DNA of 64,000 nt. It comes from Syntrophomonas sp. DTU019 (GTDB lineage: Bacteria; Bacillota; Syntrophomonadia; Syntrophomonadales; Syntrophomonadaceae). Every line of letters begins with the position of its first letter. The first letter of the stretch is position 1. Below are positions 16,570 to 25,895 of the stretch, piece by piece. The notes beneath the pieces were generated by a model. The model did not search any database. It saw only the letters and a program-made list of their open reading frames with translations, and was not told where the DNA came from. The stretch covers positions 62,001 to 126,000 of the forward strand of contig CAJYDM010000003.1 of NCBI GenBank assembly GCA_913757435.1, written 5' to 3'. The translations under genes and the position numbers were made by a program.

Positions 16570-19500
16570 ATGAGGATAATCAATGTTCGCTTCAAAAACC
16601 TGAATTCTCTGGTAGGTAGTTGGAGTATTGATTTTACCCATCCGGCCTATACCTCTGATGGTATTTTCGCCATCACCGGACCTACCGGAGCTGGCAAGAC
16701 CACCATTTTAGACGCCATTTGTCTGGCATTATACGGGCGCACCCCCCGCCTGACCAAGGTTACTAAAAGCACCAACGAAATCATGTCCCGGCTCACCGGG
16801 GATTGCTTTGCGGAAGTATGTTTCGAAACTCAAAGCGGTCGTTATCGCTGCCAGTGGAGTCAGCATAGGGCTCGCAATAAGGCGGACGGTGTGCTGCAAC
16901 AGTACAAACATGAGCTTTCCTATGCAGATAGCGGCGAAATAATCGAATCCAGGCCAAGTGAGGTAGCAGGGCAGATTGAGACTATTACCGGTATGGATTA
17001 TGAACGCTTTACCCGCTCCATGCTGCTGGCTCAGGGTGGGTTTGCCGCCTTTCTCCAGGCCCCTTCCCATGAAAGGGCTCCAATTTTGGAGCAAATCACC
17101 GGCACCGAGATCTACAGCCAGATCTCCATGAAGGTGCACCAACGGAGAGCGGAAGAGGCCAGAGAACTGGAAAAGCTTAAAGAGAAGGCTGCCGGAATAA
17201 AACTGTTGGACGATGGGGCCAGGCAGCAATTACAGGCCGACCTTGAAAAGAAACTGGCCTTAGAGCCGCAGTTTACCGAACAAAGAGATAAAGCCAGACA
17301 AGCTATCTTATGGCTGGAGGGTATAGCCCGGCAAGAAGAGGAGCTTACGAAATTACAGGCCAGACATACTGAACTTGAACAACGGGCGAGAGTGTTTAAA
17401 CCAGAGTTGGAGAAGCTGGATAAAGCCCGCCGGGCCAGGGAGCTTGAAGGGGATTATACCAGAATAGCCGGAAAGCGAGATGAACAGAAAAGGGAACTCT
17501 CCGAGCTTGCTGAGAATCAGGCAAGATTGCCAGCAGCCGAAGAAGCCTTGGAAGGTGCCAACATTTCCCGCAATACGGCTAAAGACCGGCTCCTTGAAGT
17601 ACAACAGAAGCAGCAGCAGGAAATGCTGGTCATCAAATCGGTCCGCGAGTTGGATATTAAAATAGACCAGAAAAACCAGCAGGTTAAGGCTTTGCTTCAA
17701 GGAATCTCGGAATCAGAAAAGGCACTTCTTGAAACTCAAAGCAGCATCCTGGATATAGAAATATTATTGGACAAATACCGCTTGAGCCTGGATGAAATTC
17801 AACAATACCTGGATAATAATACGGTTGATGCCCGGTTAATCGAAGACCTGACGGCAATCAAGCAGACTTTCGATGCCTTCAAAGATATAAACATTCAATA
17901 CAGCGCGGCTCAGGATAGACTAAGCAAGGATTTCAGGAGTATCAAAGAAGCCGAAGCCGAGTATCAAGAACTCAATTCGAAGTATGAAAAGATCGCTCTT
18001 CAAACCCGGCAATTGGCCGATAAGCATGAGTCAATGCTGGAAGCCATAAAAACCTTACTGGAAGACCGTGAATTGGATGATTGGCGGCATGAGTTGGATG
18101 ATCTCAAAGAACGGAAAAATAATCTGGAGAAGCTAGGGCAGAGTCAGAACACTATAAACACGACCACGGATTCGCTGCAAGAAGCCGCAAACAAGCGGGA
18201 TCGGCTCCAGGCTGCTCAAGCAGGTTTAGTCCAGGAAATCCAGCACGGTGAAAGCCAGAAACTGCAGCTTGAAAGGGAAGTCAATCATCTGGAAATACAG
18301 CTGGACTTATTAAAACGCATTCAAAGTTTGGAAGAGCAGCGCGCCGCACTACAAGATGGGCAGCCATGCCCATTGTGCGGATCAATGGACCATCCCTATG
18401 CCGAGGGGAATATACCCCGGCCCAATGAAACCGAGTCAGCACTGAAAAAAGCCAGAAGTGAGCTAAAAACCTTAACAGATAAGTTATCGAATATGAAAAT
18501 AAGTCAGGCTGAAATCGCCAAAGACCTGCAGCAGTTGGATGATAACGAAGCGGCGCTAAAACTCATCCTGGCCAGGGAAAGCAGCATTAGCTCTGATTTG
18601 ATCAAATCGCTGAATATTGCGGTGCCGGATGGCAACCTGGCAGAGGCCATATCAAGGGAAATGGAATATGTTTCGGCTGGGCTGGCCAATTGTTCACAGT
18701 TAATTGCCGCAGTTGAGCAAAAACGCCAGGAAGAACAGAAGTCTTTCAAAGAATTGGAGCAGTTCAAGGTATCCCTGATTGATGCTGAAAAGAAACTGAG
18801 TGATTGCAGTCGTGATTTGGATATTGCTCAAAACCAGCATTTCCTGACTAATGAGCAATGCCAATCCCTAAAAAAGCAATATGATCACACCCGCCAGCAG
18901 GCCTCTATCTTGGTTAAGCAGTACGGTGTAGATGATCTTTCCGTCGACAATCTGAATATTGTGCTTGAAAACCTCACCCAGCGCCGCAATAAATGGCAGG
19001 CCAAACTGGCTGAGAAAAAAGCCCAGGAAGATTTGATAAATGCCCAGGAAATTGAACTGGCTAAAAAACAAACCGTTCACCAGAAACTGAGTGACGAATT
19101 GCAGACCAAACAGCGGACTCTTGATGCTGAGCAGGATGATTTGAACAAATTAAATAAAGAGCGCCACATTCTATATGCTGATAAAAACCCTGATGACGAG
19201 GAAAAAAGGCTGGCGGGTAACGTACAAGAGGCACAAGATGAGTTTGAGAAGGCCAATAATAGTCTGCGTACTGCTGAACAGGAACTGAAAAGCCTCCGTG
19301 AGAGGATAGAAGCCAGAACCGCCTCAACTCAGGCCAGAGCCCAGGAATTAGCCCCCCTGGAACAGGCTTTCCTGGCCCGCCTGACCCGCTTGGGACTGAA
19401 AGACGAGGTCGATTATCTGGATTCATGCCTGGATGAGGCCGAGTATATACGATTGCAGGATAAGGCAGAAAGCCTCAGAAAAGAACAACTTGAAACATCG

Positions 19501-20253
19501 GCCCTTATACAGGATAAAACCCGGGCTCTAAATAATGAACGGGAGCGCAATGTCACAGAGCAGCCCTATAGTGTATTAAAAAATGAACTGTCTGACCTGG
19601 AAACCGCTATCGGTAACATACAGCAAGAAATCGGCGCCATCAAACTGTGTTTAAAAGAGGATGAACAAGCCCGCCGGGGTCAACTGGAAATTCAGAAGAA
19701 AATAGAGCTGCAGGCCAAGGAGTTTTCACGTTGGAATAACCTGCATAGCTTGATAGGATCGGCTGATGGCAAAAGATATCGCAATTTTGCACAAGTGCTT
19801 ACCTTTCAAACCATGATCTCTTACGCCAACCAACAATTAGCGAAAATGACCGATCGTTATCTCCTGGCAGCGGACCATTCCGAGCCGCTGGAGTTGAAGG
19901 TCATTGATAATTATCAGGCCGGTGAGATCAGGTCGACTAAGAACCTATCCGGAGGCGAATGCTTTATAGTCAGCCTGGCCCTGGCCTTAGGGCTGTCCAG
20001 CATGGCCAGCCACAATGTCAGGATAGATTCCTTTTTCCTTGATGAAGGCTTCGGCAGCCTGGATGAATACGCGTTGGACACTGCCTTAGAAACCCTCGCC
20101 GGCCTGCATCAAGATGGAAAAACCATAGGGGTTATTTCACATGTGGCTGCACTTAAGGAGCGTATTGGCACCCAAATCGAGATAATACCCCAGACTGGCG
20201 GACGGAGCATAATAAATGGTCCTGGCTGCGAAAGAGTTGGATCATATACCTAA
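16570..20253 (+). CDS. sbcC: exonuclease subunit SbcC (Rad50-type ATPase)
   Basis: SMC-like ATPase of 1227 residues partnering SbcD. The N-terminal Walker A is TGPTGAGKTTILD near residue 36, with the Q-loop region LLAQGGFAAF. Two long coiled coils flank the zinc hook CPLCG near residue 600. The C-terminal half has the ABC signature LSGGECFIVSLALALG near 1125 and Walker B/D-loop FFLDEGFGSLDE. ATG 16570 has GGAGG close upstream and yields the conserved MRIINVRFKNLNSL. The 3' end overlaps the convergent DUF3231 gene by four bases. The window contains several long perfect palindromes, which are typical SbcCD substrates. Confidence 0.95.
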   Translation: MRIINVRFKNLNSLVGSWSIDFTHPAYTSDGIFAITGPTGAGKTTILDAICLALYGRTPRLTKVTKSTNEIMSRLTGDCFAEVCFETQSGRYRCQWSQHRARNKADGVLQQYKHELSYADSGEIIESRPSEVAGQIETITGMDYERFTRSMLLAQGGFAAFLQAPSHERAPILEQITGTEIYSQISMKVHQRRAEEARELEKLKEKAAGIKLLDDGARQQLQADLEKKLALEPQFTEQRDKARQAILWLEGIARQEEELTKLQARHTELEQRARVFKPELEKLDKARRARELEGDYTRIAGKRDEQKRELSELAENQARLPAAEEALEGANISRNTAKDRLLEVQQKQQQEMLVIKSVRELDIKIDQKNQQVKALLQGISESEKALLETQSSILDIEILLDKYRLSLDEIQQYLDNNTVDARLIEDLTAIKQTFDAFKDINIQYSAAQDRLSKDFRSIKEAEAEYQELNSKYEKIALQTRQLADKHESMLEAIKTLLEDRELDDWRHELDDLKERKNNLEKLGQSQNTINTTTDSLQEAANKRDRLQAAQAGLVQEIQHGESQKLQLEREVNHLEIQLDLLKRIQSLEEQRAALQDGQPCPLCGSMDHPYAEGNIPRPNETESALKKARSELKTLTDKLSNMKISQAEIAKDLQQLDDNEAALKLILARESSISSDLIKSLNIAVPDGNLAEAISREMEYVSAGLANCSQLIAAVEQKRQEEQKSFKELEQFKVSLIDAEKKLSDCSRDLDIAQNQHFLTNEQCQSLKKQYDHTRQQASILVKQYGVDDLSVDNLNIVLENLTQRRNKWQAKLAEKKAQEDLINAQEIELAKKQTVHQKLSDELQTKQRTLDAEQDDLNKLNKERHILYADKNPDDEEKRLAGNVQEAQDEFEKANNSLRTAEQELKSLRERIEARTASTQARAQELAPLEQAFLARLTRLGLKDEVDYLDSCLDEAEYIRLQDKAESLRKEQLETSALIQDKTRALNNERERNVTEQPYSVLKNELSDLETAIGNIQQEIGAIKLCLKEDEQARRGQLEIQKKIELQAKEFSRWNNLHSLIGSADGKRYRNFAQVLTFQTMISYANQQLAKMTDRYLLAADHSEPLELKVIDNYQAGEIRSTKNLSGGECFIVSLALALGLSSMASHNVRIDSFFLDEGFGSLDEYALDTALETLAGLHQDGKTIGVISHVAALKERIGTQIEIIPQTGGRSIINGPGCERVGSYT

Positions 20254-21335
20254 TGTTGAGTCCGGTTGGTCAGGCTTTGCCGGTCCACATAACTGGGGGG
20301 CTCCTCCAGCCAGCCATTTTCAATGGCCAGATCTAGGCCTTTGGCAGCGTATAAGGCTAATTCACTCATATAGCGTCCGTACATAGCTACAAGATCCCGC
20401 CTGAAGGCGGAACCCAGAGAAACTGCATAATTAGCCATTCCGATAGTATTTAACATATTGATATGGAACATCATCAATTTGTCAGAGAAAGGTGGAGTGG
20501 TAGAGTCGGTCACAGCCCCATAGGCATCCCAGTGCATGGGAGAGGTGATGCCGCCATCACGCAGTTTGGAACTGAAGTTGTCTATCATGTCACCAGACAG
20601 GTCACATCCCTTTTTGATATAGTCGCGGAGCTGATCATGGGGAGTGACTTGATGAAAGCCAGTTAACAGTGTCTTGCCGACCTCGTTGCTTATAATACCA
20701 AAAAACAATTGCTCAATTTCACCAGATAGCAATGGCCGTCTGCTTCCGCCCCATATGCTTCCTACAAAACTATCTTTATCCTGCACATAACGCACTTCAT
20801 CTAAAGTTTCCATGAACGGAGGCCTGATCATTATGCCTTTTTGCCTGATCATTATGCCTTTTTCTAGCATCACCTTGGCAATAAGGGACCAAAGATCCAA
20901 GGACACTGCTATTTCATTTTTGAAAAATTCTATCACATCCAGCCGGGTTGACATGGTCAAGGCCATACTCAGGACATTTAAACCGATTCTTGCCATGTTC
21001 TTCAAATAATAAAGGTAGAACATATCAGAGTATAATGCCGGAGCCTCAAGATCAATATCTTCATCAGTAAAACCCCTGGGTATAGACCTGTTGTCCTGGG
21101 AAAGGAAATGGGCAGACACCTCAGCCCTACGGTGAGCCATATCAAGAACCTTTTCACAGATATTCTTTATATCGGGGTCCTGGGTGTGTTTTAAAATTAC
21201 CTGCATTACGCAGCTCAACATGGTGTAGTTCATATACATTCGCCAGAGATTGCCGATTTCTGAAGAGGTAAGTCTGCTCATATGCGTTACTTTAATGTCG
21301 GTACTAATGGTTACTGGATTAACGGTTTGTTCCAA
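20250..21335 (-). CDS. DUF3231 family protein
   Basis: A 361-residue protein of two similar four-helix-bundle halves, as in DUF3231, a family of endospore formers related to coat protein CotF/ferritin-like folds. The halves start near residues 20 and 200. TTG 21335 has AGGGGG seven bases upstream. Near residue 160 the protein contains KGIMIRQ followed by KGIMIRP, a 21-bp in-frame tandem duplication in the DNA at about 20822-20863. It converges on sbcC with a four-base overlap. A role in the spore or stress response is family-based inference. Confidence 0.75.
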   Translation of the reverse strand: MEQTVNPVTISTDIKVTHMSRLTSSEIGNLWRMYMNYTMLSCVMQVILKHTQDPDIKNICEKVLDMAHRRAEVSAHFLSQDNRSIPRGFTDEDIDLEAPALYSDMFYLYYLKNMARIGLNVLSMALTMSTRLDVIEFFKNEIAVSLDLWSLIAKVMLEKGIMIRQKGIMIRPPFMETLDEVRYVQDKDSFVGSIWGGSRRPLLSGEIEQLFFGIISNEVGKTLLTGFHQVTPHDQLRDYIKKGCDLSGDMIDNFSSKLRDGGITSPMHWDAYGAVTDSTTPPFSDKLMMFHINMLNTIGMANYAVSLGSAFRRDLVAMYGRYMSELALYAAKGLDLAIENGWLEEPPSYVDRQSLTNRTQH

Positions 21336-21678
21336 TGTTATCCCCCTATCAATAACACTATTTAATAGGTGTATTATTCTCCCGACTGCGTGCGATTACT
21401 CATGTAGGGAAGCGAGCCCGATATGGCGGGCGAAGACATCAATGATCTTGAGATGAGCTGGCGCCAAGGAAGTTTTACCTGTTAAGCATCTCTATCAATG
21501 GGTTGGCATTGGGAACGGTGAGCTCCTGATAGGAGAAAATGCATATTCTGGAAAAAGTCGCTCATAATACTTGCAGCGACTTTTTTGCGCCGAGAAAAGC
21601 ACGGAATATTTTTGTGGTCAAGCGGCTGTTCACAATGTGCTGAGGCAGGATTTGGCCTGTGGTATCGGGGGGATATTT
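21336..21678. other. intergenic region between divergent genes
   Basis: It contains a GCCCG/CGGGC hairpin at about 21416-21435 and the strong hairpin at 21552-21586 listed separately. No small ORF with a ribosome site is seen. The segment after 21586 runs open into the FtsX-type gene, whose supported start is 21679. Confidence 0.4.
21552..21586. terminator. bidirectional rho-independent terminator
   Basis: AAAAAGTCGCT (21552-21562) pairs with AGCGACTTTTTT (21575-21586), with T runs on both strands. It lies about 90 bp before the FtsX-type permease gene, with no gene ending on its left, so it is either an attenuator in that gene's leader or a relic of a lost upstream gene. Confidence 0.65.
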
Positions 21679-22878
21679 ATGTGGCTTGCAGCCTGGAGGA
21701 ACACGGTCAGACGACCGGCACAATCGGTATTTACTGTAATCATCACTGCAATCTCGGTATTCACTGTGGTAATGGTCCTGGCGGTATTTTTGATGGCAAA
21801 GGGGGGCATTGCCCTCTCCGAGCAGCGCCTGGGCGCTGATGTGATGGTACTCCCGGCTGGGGCTGAAATTGACGGCTCTCACACCCTTTTTACCGCCAGG
21901 CCGGCCAATATTTATATGCCAGCCGCAATACTGCCAGAGATAGCCGCTGTCAAAGGGGTTAGTCAGGCCACTCCGCAGTTTTTTACTCAAACCTTAAACG
22001 CCAGCTGTTGCAGTGTCAGTACGGCTACCCGTCTGGTAGGATTTGATAGCGACAGCGACTTTATCCTGGCGCCCTATTTCGCGGAACAAGACTTGCAGCG
22101 GCTGGAGGATGATCAGGTCATAGTGGGCGGCCGGATGGAGGCTTTTTTAGGCAATGTGGTCAGTATTCTGGGAAGACCATTTAAAATTGTCGGAACCCTA
22201 TATTCTACCGGCAGCGGCATGGATGAGACCATATTTATGAACATTGATGTAGCCAGGGAATTGGCCCGCGATAATCCGGAGTTCAAAGCCCTGGGGGCTG
22301 ATACTTCCCCGCAGGATCTGGTTTCAGCGGTCTTGATAAAGACAGACAGTGGTGTTGGCAGCGGCCAGGTCATCAATCGCATCAAAAACCTGAATCTAGA
22401 GATTCAGGCTGTTTCCACCACAGAGGTGGTTGAAAATGTACGAAGGCAAATGCGAGCTGTGGGACAGGTGATTTGGGGCCTGGGTGCGGCGGTCCTGGTG
22501 GTGGCGGCACTGTCTTTAGCGGGGCGTTTCAACGCCCTGGCCGCAGAACGCAAGCGGGAGATCGGCTTGATGCGGGCTATGGGGGTGCAGAGACTGCAGA
22601 TATTCCAGCTGATTATGGCCGAGGCCCTGATAATGGCAGTGGCCGGCGGGTTTATTGGCAGCTACCTGGCCTGCATTTTTGCTGATCCGTTGGTAGAGGC
22701 AATAAAAGCGGCCTTCATTATGCCAACAGGGTTGTGGAGCCTGGGCACTGCTCTGAAATGTGGTGCTGCGGGCGTGTCTGTGTCAGTTCTCATAGGAGCC
22801 GCAGCTTCTTTTTACCCGGCCTGGAAGAGCACGGTTGTAGAGCCTCAACAGGCGATTAGCCAAGGAGTGTTGGAATAA
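21679..22878 (+). CDS. FtsX/MacB-type ABC transporter permease
   Basis: A 399-residue MacB/FtsX-like permease. TM1 is at about residues 17-40, followed by a large extracytoplasmic MacB_PCD-type domain (about 45-265). Three further helices follow at about 278-300, 330-355 and 370-392. The conserved ALAAERKREIGLMRAMG precedes the second helix pair. ATG 21679 follows GGGGGG at good distance, and longer upstream starts lack a ribosome site. Its stop TAA overlaps the ATG of the ATPase gene by one base. It probably exports or extracts a lipophilic or peptide substrate; which one is unknown. Confidence 0.85.
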   Translation: MWLAAWRNTVRRPAQSVFTVIITAISVFTVVMVLAVFLMAKGGIALSEQRLGADVMVLPAGAEIDGSHTLFTARPANIYMPAAILPEIAAVKGVSQATPQFFTQTLNASCCSVSTATRLVGFDSDSDFILAPYFAEQDLQRLEDDQVIVGGRMEAFLGNVVSILGRPFKIVGTLYSTGSGMDETIFMNIDVARELARDNPEFKALGADTSPQDLVSAVLIKTDSGVGSGQVINRIKNLNLEIQAVSTTEVVENVRRQMRAVGQVIWGLGAAVLVVAALSLAGRFNALAAERKREIGLMRAMGVQRLQIFQLIMAEALIMAVAGGFIGSYLACIFADPLVEAIKAAFIMPTGLWSLGTALKCGAAGVSVSVLIGAAASFYPAWKSTVVEPQQAISQGVLE

Positions 22879-23546
22879 TGAAGATCTGCCGGCTGGTCAA
22901 GCTCAGTAAAGGCTATGGGGTAGAGGAGCGAGTCAATGTGCTCAATAGTCTCGACCTGGAAGTCAACCCTGGGGATTTCATCTCCATAGAGGGCACATCG
23001 GGAGTGGGCAAGAGCACACTGCTCTACGTTATTGGCACACTGCTTAAGGCGGAGGCAGGCCATATGTACCTGTACGAACGGGATGTGAGCGCTATGAGCG
23101 ACCGCGAGCTAACCGTTTTGCGCGCCCGTAAATTGGGATTTATCTTTCAGGAAAGCACCCTTTTGGAGGCTTTCACGGTTAAGGAAAACTTGGAGTTTGC
23201 GCAAAGTCTGGTCAAAACCCGATTAGGCTCCCCGGCTCAGGTTGAAGCTTTGCTGGAGCGGGTGGGACTGAGCGACCGCTCCCATTTCTTGCCCTGCCAG
23301 CTCAGCGGGGGACAGAGGCGCAGGCTGATGGTGGCTCGTGCCCTGATAAACCGGCCTGCCCTGATTCTCGCCGATGAACCCACCAATGACCTGGACGAGT
23401 ACTGGGGCCATCGAGTTTTGAAATTGCTCTCTGAAGCCGCTCGTGAGGGTGCAGCGGTAGTCTTGGCTACCCATAACCGGGCCGGTTGGGAACAAGCTAC
23501 CGCCCGCTATCAGTTGCATGACGGGCAGCTGCAGCAGCTGGCCTAA
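22878..23546 (+). CDS. ABC transporter ATP-binding protein (LolD/MacB type)
   Basis: The nucleotide-binding subunit for the upstream permease. Walker A is GTSGVGKST near residue 39, the Q-loop is in FIFQESTLLEAFTV, the signature is LSGGQRRRLMVARAL near 140, and Walker B is LILADEPTNDLDE near 160. The H-loop lies in LATHNRAG. The length of 222 residues is normal for the LolD/MacB group. Start and upstream stop overlap (TAATG), showing translational coupling. Confidence 0.92.
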   Translation: MKICRLVKLSKGYGVEERVNVLNSLDLEVNPGDFISIEGTSGVGKSTLLYVIGTLLKAEAGHMYLYERDVSAMSDRELTVLRARKLGFIFQESTLLEAFTVKENLEFAQSLVKTRLGSPAQVEALLERVGLSDRSHFLPCQLSGGQRRRLMVARALINRPALILADEPTNDLDEYWGHRVLKLLSEAAREGAAVVLATHNRAGWEQATARYQLHDGQLQQLA

Positions 23547-23717
23547 AGATCTTAAGAGTTTCAGCTTGATGCAAGGGATGAAGATCCGCTTATCAGCCGA
23601 GCAAACTTGGTCAGTGCACTATTGTTAAATTGTATCGTAAGTTCTTAATACATTTCTCATAAACGGCAATTTTCAATACCACAGCACAATTGTGTTTTCA
23701 GCAAAGGAGTGATCGCC

Positions 23718-24176
23718 ATGAAAAAGGATTTGAACCAAATAGTATTGGCAGCCGAACTGCTGGCAGCCCTGCTGGTTATCGGGGCAGTATCAATCTGGGC
23801 GCCAGTATGCTCTGGACTACTGACTCTGCAGAACGGCAGCCTGGTGCATATGAAATGCTTTTATACTGCTCAGGCGGCCCGGGCATTGGCCCTTATTCTA
23901 ATAGCATTATCGGTGGCAGCTTTTTATTCTCGGGCAGACCGCAACAAGATACAAGCGGTGATTGCGGTAACCGCTTTTATAATCATTGCACTAACCTACG
24001 AATCCAGCCTGGGTATAGGAATTTGCCGGGCTCCCATGGCATGCCACACCACAGCCCTGTGGATGCGCGGCAGTGGGTTGCTGGCATTTGTCGCGGCGGT
24101 AATCAACATCTGTGCTGGTTTCAGCATAGTCAGGGGAACAAGCCTTAGGGGAAAACATGTTGATATAGGAAAGTAA
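23718..24176 (+). CDS. DUF4418 family membrane protein
   Basis: A 152-residue membrane protein with four predicted helices: about residues 10-30, 56-75, 82-98 and 126-146. The conserved cysteine/histidine-bearing loops MKCFYTAQAAR and CRAPMACHTTALWMRG are typical of DUF4418. ATG 23718 has AAAGGAG eight bases upstream. DUF4418 genes commonly sit next to FtsX-type ABC pairs as here, so it may be an accessory subunit. The last third of the gene lies in the first unit of a 306-bp tandem duplication. Confidence 0.8.
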   Translation: MKKDLNQIVLAAELLAALLVIGAVSIWAPVCSGLLTLQNGSLVHMKCFYTAQAARALALILIALSVAAFYSRADRNKIQAVIAVTAFIIIALTYESSLGIGICRAPMACHTTALWMRGSGLLAFVAAVINICAGFSIVRGTSLRGKHVDIGK

Positions 24177-24622
24177 GTCAAAAAAACCGGTGTTTACGGG
24201 TTGCCCGGCGAGCCATAAGGCCGGCCATTAATGTAGATGTTCCGATATTGCTTCACGGCAGCTCGATTCATTATCGACTTAAAAAATGACACAGTAAAAG
24301 CGTCCCCCTGTGTCATGGGTATAGGAATTTGCCGGGCTCCCATGGCATGCCACACCACAGCCCTGTGGATGCGCGGCAGTGGGTTGCTGGCATTTGTCGC
24401 GGCGGTAATCAACATCTGTGCTGGTTTCAGCATAGTCAGGGGAACAAGCCTTAGGGGAAAACATGTTGATATAGGAAAGTAAGTCAAAAAAACCGGTGTT
24501 TACGGGTTGCCCGGCGAGCCATAAGGCCGGCCATTAATGTAGATGTTCCGATATTGCTTCACGGCAGCTCGATTCATTATCGACTTAAAAAATGACACAG
24601 TAAAAGCGTCCCCCTGTGTCAT
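24011..24622 (+). repeat. perfect tandem duplication, 2 x 306 bp
   Basis: Units 24011-24316 and 24317-24622 are identical by eye over all 306 bases. Each holds the 3' end of the DUF4418 gene, its downstream spacer and a REP-like hairpin ATGACACAG/CTGTGTCAT (24286-24316 and 24592-24622). The unit boundary falls exactly at the end of the hairpin. Identity implies a very recent event, or an assembly artefact. Confidence 0.92.
24317..24482 (+). pseudogene. duplicated 3' fragment of the DUF4418 gene
   Basis: The second unit of the tandem repeat carries the last 54 codons of DUF4418 plus its stop, with no ribosome site or proper start. The frame can be extended upstream to 24237, but those codons are spacer and REP sequence. 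It is not expected to make a functional protein. Confidence 0.8.
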
Positions 24623-24637
24623 GATTGAGGAAAGTAT

Positions 24638-25894
24638 ATGACTCTTAAGAATTATCATCCCGCCAGGCGTTATAGAGCTTATGTAAGCACGGTGGGCACA
24701 ACCCAGCTGCACCTGCGCAATCCCTGGGTGGTGGCCTTCTGGTCAGCTATGTTTGTGGGCCTGGGGCATATACTGTTGTCCAAGTATTTGCGGGGCTTCC
24801 TGCTATTCGGTTTTGAAATAGCGATAGATGTTGTGGGTCATATCAATCTGGCGCTATTCTATTCGTTCACCGGTCAATTCGAGATGGCCAAAGGGGTTCT
24901 GGACACCAAACTGATGCTGCTCTATATACCCGCCTATTTTTTCGGCATCTGGGACAGCTACCGTACTACTGTCGATTTGAACAACCAGTTCCTGTTGTCG
25001 GTACGCGAAGATGCCGCAATTAAGCCCTTCAAGATGGACGCCATTGAGATCAATTATCTGGACAAGAAAGCTCCCTGGTCAGCGGTATTTTGGTCCTTGT
25101 TGGTTCCCGGGGCTGGCCAAATTGCCATACACCGTCTTATAACCGCATTCTTTATACTAGCCTGGACCATTGTTGTGATATACCAAGCCAATGTACTGCC
25201 GGCCATCCACCATACCATGGCCGGAAATTTCGAACAGGCCAAAACCATGCTAAACATCCATTGGTTTTTGAACATTCCTTCACTATACTTCTTCGCTGCT
25301 TATGATGCTTGCGTAAACACAGTGGAAAGTAACAAGGTTTTCGACTGGGAACAGGCCAAATACTTGAAAAGAAAATATCAAAGAAGCGATTATCCCATGC
25401 CTACAAATAAGCAAAGGGGGAGTAAAGCCATGTATATCGTATCCACCTTCAGGTATTCGATTGGACTGGAAAAGGCCGTTACCGCACTGGAAATGAAAGG
25501 AGTCAAGAAACAGGACATTCTAGCCATTCCTATGGATAAGCGCGGTGAGAGCCCGCAATTGTTCGATACCATGAACCAGTCCGACGGCTTGAGTCTATTG
25601 GATCTGTCCTTTATTCTGGGTTCCTTTTTTGCCCTTTTAGGGGCTATATATGGTTTTAATCTCTATTGGGGTCCCGTGATCTGGGGACTAATAGGCTTCG
25701 TGGTCGGGGCTGCAGCCGGCCTTCTTATAAAATTGCTGTTAAACAAGAAATACCTCGAAGACAGGTCCCAAACCACCGACTCCGAGGTTGTCTTGATAAT
25801 CGATTGCCAGGCTAATGAAGCCGAGACCATTAAAAAAGTCCTCTGGGAGCATGATGCCCTGGGGGTGCGCAAACTGGATTTGAGTGGAGTATGA
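24638..25894 (+). CDS. multi-pass membrane protein with internal duplication, unknown function
   Basis: A 418-residue membrane protein. Residues about 25-100 and 142-220 are two similar modules, each with NPW/APW at the start, FWSAMFVGLGHI or FWSLLVPGAGQI, and a second helix ending in a polar WDSYRTTVDLN or YDACVNTVESN segment. The C-terminal part (about 265-418) starts with YIVSTFRYSIGLEKAVTALE, a ferredoxin-like soluble segment. Two glycine-rich helices (about 312-360) and another soluble tail follow. ATG 24638 has GAGGAAAG upstream. The GxGQ motifs resemble TM2/DUF-type small helices. I do not recognise the family, and the function is not predictable. Confidence 0.7.
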   Translation: MTLKNYHPARRYRAYVSTVGTTQLHLRNPWVVAFWSAMFVGLGHILLSKYLRGFLLFGFEIAIDVVGHINLALFYSFTGQFEMAKGVLDTKLMLLYIPAYFFGIWDSYRTTVDLNNQFLLSVREDAAIKPFKMDAIEINYLDKKAPWSAVFWSLLVPGAGQIAIHRLITAFFILAWTIVVIYQANVLPAIHHTMAGNFEQAKTMLNIHWFLNIPSLYFFAAYDACVNTVESNKVFDWEQAKYLKRKYQRSDYPMPTNKQRGSKAMYIVSTFRYSIGLEKAVTALEMKGVKKQDILAIPMDKRGESPQLFDTMNQSDGLSLLDLSFILGSFFALLGAIYGFNLYWGPVIWGLIGFVVGAAAGLLIKLLLNKKYLEDRSQTTDSEVVLIIDCQANEAETIKKVLWEHDALGVRKLDLSGV

Positions 25895-25895
25895 T

